Assembly: GCA_910586875.1 (NCBI GenBank)
Contig: CAJUJI010000064.1
Span: 1 to 14,860, forward strand
Length of the DNA stretch: 14,860 bases
From: an uncultured Anaerotruncus sp.
GTDB taxonomy: Bacteria; Bacillota; Clostridia; Oscillospirales; Ruminococcaceae
Direction: 5' to 3'
Shown: piece after piece, positions 7,192 through 12,577 of the stretch
Layout: each line of letters opens with the position of its first letter
Position numbering within the stretch: the stretch's first letter is position 1
Program-made: the position numbers and the translations under genes
The notes under the pieces: generated by a model
Seen by the model: only the letters and a program-made list of their open reading frames with translations
Told to the model about the DNA's origin: nothing
The model's database searches: none

Positions 7192-7893
7192 ATGCAATTT
7201 TCAGATTGGGCATTTCTTTCGGAAGCGCATTGCCATGAGCTACAAAATCAACTGCGAACGCAATTGGTCAGCCCACCGCCTTTCGACATCTCTCGGATGC
7301 AAACGGTTGCCGGTGTGGACCTCGCCTATTGGGAAACAGATGGCATCCAACAGGCAGTCTGTTGTATTTGCGTGGTGCAGTTTCCTTCCGGCAAGCTGCT
7401 GGAACAGCAGCATACTCAAGGTATTGTCCAGTTTCCATACATCCCCGGCTGTCTTGCTTTTCGGGAGCTGCCATTGGTGCTGGAAACCGTGCCAAAGCTC
7501 ACGATTCAGCCGGACGTGTATCTATTTGATGGCAATGGGATGCTGCATCCCCGCAATATGGGGATTGCAACCCATGCAGGCTTTTACCTAAAGGTCCCCA
7601 CCATCGGCTGTGCAAAAAGCTATTATCGTGTTAAGGATACCGATTTTGAAATGCCCGAAAAGGAAGCTGGTTCTTTTACTGAAATTGTGGTGGATGGTGT
7701 TGTTTGCGGAAGGGTATTGCGCACCCATACGAATGTAAAACCGGTTTTTTTGTCGGTAGGACAGCGGATTGGGCTGGAGGATGCGACCATTCTGGTGCGG
7801 CAGCTGGTTGGCCCAGAAAGCCATATTCCAATCCCTGTACGGCTGGCGGATTTAGCCACACACGAAATGCGCACCTATTACCAAACCACCTAA
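7192..7893 (+). CDS. nfi: Endonuclease V (deoxyinosine 3'-endonuclease)
   Basis: DNA repair enzyme that nicks the second phosphodiester bond 3' to deoxyinosine (deaminated adenine) and some other lesions. The 233-residue sequence has all core family motifs: VAGVDLAYW with catalytic Asp43, PYIPG (82-86, the strand-separating wedge) followed by FRE with Glu92, DGNGMLHPRNMGIATHAG with Asp113 and His119, and GCAKS (139-143). These correspond to the metal-binding Asp/Glu/Asp/His set known from Thermotoga EndoV. The ATG is preceded by a modest GAAGGGAAGCGG region rather than a perfect site. It is monocistronic, diverging from the vor operon. Hairpins about 40 bases past the stop probably end its transcript. 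Confidence 0.95.
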   Translation: MQFSDWAFLSEAHCHELQNQLRTQLVSPPPFDISRMQTVAGVDLAYWETDGIQQAVCCICVVQFPSGKLLEQQHTQGIVQFPYIPGCLAFRELPLVLETVPKLTIQPDVYLFDGNGMLHPRNMGIATHAGFYLKVPTIGCAKSYYRVKDTDFEMPEKEAGSFTEIVVDGVVCGRVLRTHTNVKPVFLSVGQRIGLEDATILVRQLVGPESHIPIPVRLADLATHEMRTYYQTT

Positions 7894-7934
7894 TGCCCAC
7901 CCCACAAACCTCACAACACATCAAAAGTTTTACT

Positions 7935-8024
7935 CGATTTTTTTCAAAAAATCGTGGGGTCCAGGGGCAACGCCTCTGGTCGATAGAAAAAAGCAAGGCC
8001 GTTGGGCCTTGCTTTTTTCTATCG
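7935..8024 (+). repeat. Palindromic repeat unit, copy 1 (with terminator hairpin)
   Basis: Three consecutive hairpins: 7935-7954 (9-bp A/T stem), 7961-7979 (8-bp stem within a GGGTCCAGGGGC-type core, 7957-7982), and 7981-8024 (a perfect 20-bp stem with a 4-base loop, T-run in its 3' arm). The 26-base core recurs inverted at 8285-8310 with 24 of 26 bases identical. It lies 42 bases after nfi in the same orientation, so the 20-bp hairpin probably terminates nfi transcription. The core looks like a dispersed intergenic repeat; that is inference until searched. Confidence 0.7.
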
Positions 8025-8253
8025 AAACGCGTCTTTATCCTCCAAGAGCGGCGCGCACGCCGCGATATTCCCAGCAAGCGCGGTGCCAAATCGCAGATTT
8101 GGCCGCCATGCGCTTGCTATCCTTACTATAAAGCACCTTAAAGCAAATTTTAGGGGAGCTTTTTTTCTTGCAAAAAGCTCCCCTCTTGTGGCCTGCAAAG
8201 CAAGCCACAATTCACCCCGAAAAATGCGCTTCTCAGAAAAAGATGCGTTTCGC
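8025..8253. other. Hairpin-rich non-coding segment between the two repeat copies
   Basis: Further inverted repeats lie at 8048-8063 (6-bp stem), 8073-8118 (9-bp outer arms AGCAAGCGC/GCGCTTGCT with an inner 7-bp stem around GCA), 8153-8183 (12-bp stem starting GGGGAGC), 8186-8210 (7-bp stem) and 8243-8255 (5-bp stem). Short frames on both strands run through these hairpins without ribosome sites, so no gene is called. It may be an insertion, part of a MITE-like element, or a structured RNA. Confidence 0.55.
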
Positions 8254-8333
8254 ATAAAAAAAGCCCCAAAGGGACTTTTTTATACGACCAGGGGCGCTGC
8301 CCCTGGACCCTGCAGCCTTTCAAAAGGCCGGCG
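8254..8333 (-). repeat. Palindromic repeat unit, copy 2, inverted (with terminator hairpin)
   Basis: Reading on the minus strand: a GCCTTT/AAAGGC hairpin (8315-8328), the 26-base core (8285-8310, containing a perfect 8-bp stem), then an A/T-rich hairpin with CCC/GGG tip and T-run (8254-8284). This is the same order as copy 1. It lies downstream of the LPATG gene in that gene's orientation and probably terminates it. The first hairpin keeps its fold despite different bases from copy 1 (GCCTTT versus GATTTTTT stems), which supports a selected structure. Confidence 0.7.
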
Positions 8334-8402
8334 AAATTTTTCATACGCTGCCGCGATCAGACGACGCAAGCCAGCAAACTCTTTGCCGTGCAGTCATAAT
8401 CA

Positions 8403-8412
8403 GGCGTACGCC
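8403..8412. repeat. 10-bp perfect palindrome GGCGTACGCC
   Basis: A perfect palindrome 13 bases past the LPATG gene stop. It is too short and lacks a T-run for a terminator. It could be a protein-binding site or chance. Confidence 0.35.
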
Positions 8413-8425
8413 AAATGATTAAATT

Positions 8426-8635
8426 TTACCTGCGTTTGTTCTTTGCCGATAACACCAAAAACACCACAATCAAAACCGCAGAAACCGCCAGAAGTCCAAT
8501 CACGACCGGCAGCATCATCCCGCTACCATCCCCTGTGGCAGGCAATCCTTCTGCCGAAACCGGCAAACCCATGCAAAGCAGCGCGACGGATACCATCACC
8601 GCGGCCACAAGCTTCTCTTTGAAACGACCTATCAA
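8426..8635 (-). CDS. Minimal LPXTG-type protein (signal peptide plus sorting signal only)
   Basis: A 69-residue protein starting at TTG (8633-8635) with AGGAGG exactly 8 bases upstream. Residues 1-28 form a Sec signal peptide (basic MIGRFKEK, hydrophobic core, cleavage after VSA). Only two residues later comes LPATG (31-35), a hydrophobic stretch (about 41-63) and a basic tail KNKRR, the three parts of a sortase sorting signal. If both signal peptidase and sortase acted, only about six residues (EGLPAT) would remain. It follows the LUD-domain gene by 15 bases, with its ribosome site directly after that gene's stop codon. It may be a remnant of a larger surface protein, a small two-helix membrane protein, or a peptide precursor. 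No function is assigned. Confidence 0.8.
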   Translation of the reverse strand: MIGRFKEKLVAAVMVSVALLCMGLPVSAEGLPATGDGSGMMLPVVIGLLAVSAVLIVVFLVLSAKNKRR

Positions 8636-8650
8636 CTTTTGTGCCTCCTA

Positions 8651-9283
8651 TCAATACCCCAGCTGTTCTCCCACCAGAATGACCTTGATCCGGCCCTTTT
8701 TACTCTGCTGCGCCATCACCGAATAGATGCTGCACAGCCGCTCATCACTGCGGCAATCGCGGCAGGCTCCCAGTACCTTACATGGGGTTTTGCGGTCCAG
8801 CCGCACCGCATTTGCCGGCGCTGCTGTATCGCGCACCCGCTGCCGCGCCGCCTCCAAATCTGGCACCAGCTTATTGTAGCCTGCAATTACAATGACGCTT
8901 TTGGGGCCAAACGCCAATGCCGCAATTCGATTTCCGTTACCATCCACATTATACAGCTCTCCATTTTCGGTAATCGCATTGCTGCTCATGATATAAGTAT
9001 CACAGGTAAACGCCTGTCGGAAAATCTCCTGCATGTCTGCGCCCTTTGCATACCGGTCAAGATAATGGTATCGCCCCGACTTGAGATGTTCAATTACGCC
9101 GCACTCAAACAAGGTCATCGAGCCGCCTACTGTGATGGTTTCCCCTTCAGCACACAGCTCTTCCACCAGCGGCACCACCTCGGCGGCTGTCTTCACATAA
9201 TAGGCTTCCATTTTGTTATTCTGTAAGTTCCCTATTGTTTTGTCAATGCGTTTTTCCACAATTGCAGCTAAATTTGCGTCCAT
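8651..9283 (-). CDS. LUD-domain (LutB/LutC-related, DUF162) protein
   Basis: A 210-residue protein of the LUD family, whose better-known members LutB and LutC take part in lactate oxidation. Visible features: VGGSMTLFECG (52-62), the SSNAITENGELYNVDGNGNR region (100-119), the hydrophobic SVIVIAGYNKLV strand-loop (129-140), and a C-terminal cysteine cluster (Cys168, 174, 177, 184) in the form C-x5-C-x2-C-x6-C, which could bind a metal or Fe-S cluster. The ATG at 9283 is taken as start; GGAGG lies only 4 bases upstream. A GTG at 9301, with AAGGAG 11 bases upstream, is the alternative and adds six residues. No lutA/lutB partner or lactate permease is in the window, so lactate use is not demonstrated. 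It is first in a two-gene unit with the LPATG protein. Confidence 0.88.
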   Translation of the reverse strand: MDANLAAIVEKRIDKTIGNLQNNKMEAYYVKTAAEVVPLVEELCAEGETITVGGSMTLFECGVIEHLKSGRYHYLDRYAKGADMQEIFRQAFTCDTYIMSSNAITENGELYNVDGNGNRIAALAFGPKSVIVIAGYNKLVPDLEAARQRVRDTAAPANAVRLDRKTPCKVLGACRDCRSDERLCSIYSVMAQQSKKGRIKVILVGEQLGY

Positions 9284-9378
9284 AAAACCTCCTGCTACCA
9301 CATATCGTCAAGCTCCTTGCGGTTACCGCTTTGCGGCGAGCGGCGCGCCAATTTTCAGCAACTTTTACTGTTGTTTTT

Positions 9379-9407
9379 ATCATACACTGTTTGCAGCTTT
9401 TTTACAA
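9379..9407 (-). promoter_or_regulatory. Promoter for the LUD gene
   Basis: On the minus strand TTGTAA (9402-9407) and TATGAT (9379-9384) are separated by 17 bases. The leader would be about 90 bases. Confidence 0.6.
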
Positions 9408-9490
9408 GCTACCTATACAGAAAAATTACCATTCTTTTTTTGGAAAGCATTTCCTCCACAAAAAGTTCACAAATTTTTTCACAAAAATCT

Positions 9491-9519
9491 TCGACAAAAT
9501 ACGATTTTTATGATATGAT
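9491..9519 (+). promoter_or_regulatory. Strong promoter for the helicase gene
   Basis: TCGACA (9491-9496) and TATGAT (9514-9519) with a 17-base spacer; both match consensus at five of six positions. Transcription would start near 9526, giving a leader of about 118 bases. Confidence 0.75.
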
Positions 9520-9594
9520 AAAAAAATATTTTGAATTTATTTCCGTCTAGTCATTTCATCATTATATTACCTATCTTGTTTTTTTAAGGTTTCA

Positions 9595-9620
9595 TACAGT
9601 GTCCTTTTCCAATCACTGTA
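9595..9620 (+). promoter_or_regulatory. Hairpin in the helicase mRNA leader
   Basis: TACAGTG (9595-9601) pairs perfectly with CACTGTA (9614-9620) around a 12-base loop. It ends just upstream of the GAGGA ribosome site. With the long leader this could modulate translation, as leaders of cold-induced helicases do; that role is inference. Confidence 0.45.
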
Positions 9621-9643
9621 AATTTAGAATATGAGGAAAGAAT

Positions 9644-11383
9644 ATGCCAGCTATTAGTGAATTTCTATTTGAGAACATTGGCCTTTCTCTGGAACTTGTT
9701 CAGGCGATCAAAGATCTGAACTACACAGAGGCGACCGGAATCCAGGCCAAAGCCATTCCGCTGCTGATGCAGGGGAATGATCTGATTGGCCGCAGCTGTA
9801 CCGGTACGGGAAAGACCGCTGCATTTGGCATCCCCGCAGTTGAGTGTGTGGCTGGCGGCGAACGATCTGCCCAGGTTTTGGTGCTTTCCCCCACGCGTGA
9901 GCTGGCAATGCAAATTGCCCAGGAAATGTGCAAGTATGCCAAATACAAGCCTGGGGTTGCGGTTGCAGCAATCTACGGCGGCGCACCAATGGAGCCGCAG
10001 ATTCATCAGCTGAAAACCGCCAACATTGTGATTGGAACCCCTGGACGGGTGATGGACCATCTGCGCCGGCGCACCTTGCGGCTGGACAACCTGCGGATGG
10101 TAATTCTTGACGAAGCAGATGAAATGCTAAACATGGGCTTTTTAGAGGACATCCAAACCATCCTTGCACAAACGCCGCAACAGCGGCAAACGGTACTTTT
10201 TTCCGCGACCATGCCTCCTGCAATTTTGAAAATTACCGAAGAATTTTTGCGCGACCCTCAAACGGTGGATATCCAAAGCGAACAGCGCACCATCTCCACC
10301 ATCGAGCAATTTTACTATCAGGTCCCTCAATCCCGCAAGATGGATGCGATCAATCTGCTGCTCCAAATGCAAGAGCCCCGCCGTTCGGTCATCTTTAGCA
10401 ACACCAAGTCCATGGTGGACGAACTGGTTTGTTATTTAAACGACCACGGCTTTAAAGCAGCAGGATTGCACGGAGATATGAAGCAGGCTGGCCGCACCCA
10501 TGTGATGCAGGGGTTTCGCGAAGGCAAAAACCGCATATTGGTTGCGACCGATGTTGCTGCACGCGGAATTGATGTTGAAAATATTGAGGCGGTCTATAAT
10601 TTTGATATCCCCCAGGATTTTGAATATTACATTCATCGAATCGGGCGTACCGGCCGCGCGGGAAAAACCGGCGCTTCTCATACGCTGGTCTGTAACCGCC
10701 ATCAAGCCGAGATTATCCGCAGTCTAAGCCGTTATATCAACGCTCCGATTCTGGAGGCGTCGATGCCTACCGCGGAAAATATCCAACAAAAACACCTGGA
10801 AAAGCTCTCTGCAAAGGTTGCCAAAATGCTCTCCGACCACAGCTTTACCCAATATGAAAACCAGCTTGACCAATTGACCAACACCCACGGTTTTGCATTG
10901 CGGGAGGTCGCCTGTGCGCTATTGCAATTACAGCTCACAAAGGACAAGCGTCTAATACCGGTTTTCAAGGCGTCCGCAGCAACCCACAAATCTTTCCAGA
11001 ATGGGAACCGGATGGTGTTACATCTGGATATGGGGCGGCAGGAAGGCATTACCCCCAATGATATTGTAAATGCAATTACAAGCATCACCAATTTATCTGC
11101 GCGAGCGGTTGGTAAAATCGATATTTTCGACGATCACACCCTTTTGGAAATGCGGGAAAACGATGCTGCCATCGTCGCCCAGCAGAGCGGCAATTATACC
11201 ATTAAAGGGCGTGCGGTGCATTTCTCCCCCTCCAATCTTACAATGCGCTCTAGCCTGCCCAATGCCCGCCATTTCGGGGGTGCTCCGCGGATGGAATACC
11301 GCGGCAAGCCCTCCCGAGAGAAACCGCGGCGCAGCGGAAAATCTTTCGGGGAAAAGCGGCGGCGCTCGTATGATTGTCCATAA
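9644..11383 (+). CDS. DEAD-box ATP-dependent RNA helicase with DbpA-type RNA-binding domain
   Basis: Cytosolic RNA helicase likely acting in ribosome assembly, mRNA turnover or cold adaptation (CshA/DeaD-like). Helicase motifs in order: Q motif (TGIQ, 31-34), Walker A CTGTGKT (52-58), PTRELA (83-88), GTPGR (131-135), DEAD (156-159), SAT (187-189), ARGID (306-310) and HRIGRTGRAG (331-340). After a linker, residues about 455-527 fit the DbpA/CsdA RNA-binding domain, and a basic Arg/Lys-rich tail (about 546-575) follows. The 579-residue length fits DeaD-type proteins. The ATG has GAGGA about 7 bases upstream. The Walker A Cys in place of the usual Ala is minor. CshA, DeaD and DbpA cannot be separated without a tree, so no symbol is given. 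Confidence 0.95.
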   Translation: MPAISEFLFENIGLSLELVQAIKDLNYTEATGIQAKAIPLLMQGNDLIGRSCTGTGKTAAFGIPAVECVAGGERSAQVLVLSPTRELAMQIAQEMCKYAKYKPGVAVAAIYGGAPMEPQIHQLKTANIVIGTPGRVMDHLRRRTLRLDNLRMVILDEADEMLNMGFLEDIQTILAQTPQQRQTVLFSATMPPAILKITEEFLRDPQTVDIQSEQRTISTIEQFYYQVPQSRKMDAINLLLQMQEPRRSVIFSNTKSMVDELVCYLNDHGFKAAGLHGDMKQAGRTHVMQGFREGKNRILVATDVAARGIDVENIEAVYNFDIPQDFEYYIHRIGRTGRAGKTGASHTLVCNRHQAEIIRSLSRYINAPILEASMPTAENIQQKHLEKLSAKVAKMLSDHSFTQYENQLDQLTNTHGFALREVACALLQLQLTKDKRLIPVFKASAATHKSFQNGNRMVLHLDMGRQEGITPNDIVNAITSITNLSARAVGKIDIFDDHTLLEMRENDAAIVAQQSGNYTIKGRAVHFSPSNLTMRSSLPNARHFGGAPRMEYRGKPSREKPRRSGKSFGEKRRRSYDCP

Positions 11384-11413
11384 ACCATTGCCCTTGGAAA
11401 ATGAGGTGAAGCG

Positions 11414-11776
11414 ATGCGGCAGTTTCGAAGGATTATCGTAAACGATATCACATATTGGTGGCTATTTCGTTTTGACGACTATGATTATCAGAACTATCCC
11501 TATCTGCTGATCGTTATGGACTCACACCCCCACGCCACGCTAAAGCTTGTTTTTTCCATCCACGATCACTTTTTGTTAAACGAAGGTCTGCCCGCATCTT
11601 TACAGGGAAACGCTGTTTCAATCAATTTAAACCGCCCTTTATTTGTTTCTCAGCTGATTGTGCAGTGCAGAAAAAACGGGGAAACTTTTGAACAACAGGG
11701 ATACAAACGGTTGGATGGAGTGCAGCTTTTAACCCAAATCGGCTATACGATTTCTCCGTTATTTCTCGATATTTAA
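11414..11776 (+). CDS. Hypothetical protein downstream of the RNA helicase
   Basis: A 120-residue protein I do not recognise. The ATG has GAGGTG 5 bases upstream and lies 30 bases after the helicase stop, with no terminator or clear promoter between, so the two are probably cotranscribed. It is aromatic-rich at the N-terminus (YWWLFRFDDYDYQNYPY), has no signal peptide or long hydrophobic segment, and looks like a small soluble alpha/beta domain. An SINLNRPLFVSQL segment sits in the middle, near residues 69-81. A role as helicase partner or RNA-related factor is guesswork from position. Confidence 0.75.
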   Translation: MRQFRRIIVNDITYWWLFRFDDYDYQNYPYLLIVMDSHPHATLKLVFSIHDHFLLNEGLPASLQGNAVSINLNRPLFVSQLIVQCRKNGETFEQQGYKRLDGVQLLTQIGYTISPLFLDI

Positions 11777-11802
11777 AGTTTTATAACTGCGTTCTAGCTT
11801 CC

Positions 11803-11831
11803 TTGCATTTTCAAACTTTTTTCGTTATAAT
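11803..11831 (+). promoter_or_regulatory. Promoter for the Crp/Fnr-family regulator
   Basis: TTGCAT (11803-11808), a 17-base spacer and a perfect TATAAT (11826-11831). Transcription from about 11838 leaves a leader of roughly 57 bases to the chosen TTG start, and makes the longer frame from 11847 unlikely. Confidence 0.8.
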
Positions 11832-11894
11832 AGTTTCTAATATAACTTGCAGCGGTACTCGGCCGCCTACCATCCTGTTAAGGTGAGTGAATTT

Positions 11895-12545
11895 TTGAGA
11901 CGTACAATTTCCCTGCTGCGAAATGTCCCTTTATTCGAGGGAATCGAAGAACATGAGCTGAATATGTTGCTGCATTGCCTGAGTGGGCGCAGATGCCAAT
12001 ACCAGCAGGGCGAGTCTCTGCTGCAAAGCGGTGCACTGCTGCTGCAAATCGGTGTCGTTCTTTCAGGCGAATTGCTTCAGGAGGAATGCGGAACGCCGCC
12101 CCGACGGTTGGAGCATGGCGCCCTGTTCGGGGAGCTACATAGCTGTGCCGGTGTTCTGAAAAGTCCACTCTCCATCTATGCCGCAACCAACTGCGAGGTA
12201 TTGATGCTCAATTTGCGCCGGACATTGAGCACCTGCGCAACCTCTTGCACCTTCCACAACCGCCTGATTCAAAATCTGCTGCGAGAAATCGCCAGCCAAG
12301 CGCTTATGCTTCAACACCAAAACGCAATTCTTGGCTCCCGCACCATCCGTGAACGATTGCTGACCTACCTTGCACAACAGCCATTTGACGAGCATGGGCA
12401 GATTGTTCTTTCCCTCAGCCGCGCCGCGCTGGCTGACTATCTATGTGTAGACCGTAGCGCACTCTCCCGCGAGCTGCACCGAATGAGCGAAGAAGGGCTT
12501 TTACGTTTCCACAGAAATACGTTTATCTGTAAAAAAACGGTATAG
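11895..12545 (+). CDS. Crp/Fnr-family transcriptional regulator
   Basis: A 216-residue DNA-binding regulator. Residues about 12-110 fit the cyclic-nucleotide-binding beta-barrel (VPLFEGI start, GALFGEL at 75-81 in the phosphate-cassette position), then a dimerisation helix (about 115-145). The winged helix spans about 148-212, with the recognition region LSRAALADYLCVDRSALSREL. The usual cAMP-contacting Arg-Ser/Thr pair is not evident, and no N-terminal Fnr cysteine set is seen, so the ligand is unknown. Start TTG (11895) is chosen because AAGGTGAG precedes it by about 9 bases; GTG at 11883 is possible but lacks a ribosome site. It converges on glpK and shares its terminator; control of glpK is not shown by anything in the sequence. 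Confidence 0.88.
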   Translation: MRRTISLLRNVPLFEGIEEHELNMLLHCLSGRRCQYQQGESLLQSGALLLQIGVVLSGELLQEECGTPPRRLEHGALFGELHSCAGVLKSPLSIYAATNCEVLMLNLRRTLSTCATSCTFHNRLIQNLLREIASQALMLQHQNAILGSRTIRERLLTYLAQQPFDEHGQIVLSLSRAALADYLCVDRSALSRELHRMSEEGLLRFHRNTFICKKTV

Positions 12546-12566
12546 CCTTTTGGCTGTACCGTTTTT
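12533..12566. terminator. Bidirectional terminator between the regulator and glpK
   Basis: A 15-bp stem with one T-G step pairs 12533-12547 with 12552-12566 around TTTT. A-runs and T-runs on the arms give U-runs in both directions. It overlaps the regulator's stop codon and starts 11 bases past the glpK stop. Confidence 0.88.
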
Positions 12567-12577
12567 CTTTTTATGGG

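Larger units (their letters stand above)
9284..9643. other. Divergent intergenic region between LUD and helicase genes
   Basis: 360 bases with two divergent promoters, and a 7-bp hairpin near the helicase start. The centre (about 9410-9540) is strongly A/T-rich. Short frames here lack ribosome sites; no gene or known riboswitch was recognised. Confidence 0.6.

Noticed and set aside
8019..8255. Minus-strand open frame of 78 codons through the same block
   Set aside because: No ribosome site before its ATG, stop codon within a hairpin, and overlapping inverted repeats. The translation feels familiar as a recurring repeat-derived frame, but I cannot support a gene.
8002..8418. Plus-strand open frame of 138 codons through the repeat block
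   Set aside because: It starts at a TTG inside the 20-bp hairpin, has no ribosome site, and runs through many hairpins; openness is explained by repeat composition.
7894..8425. CRISPR array or tandem-repeat array
   Set aside because: The repeats are inverted, only two copies exist, spacing is not regular, and no cas genes are present.
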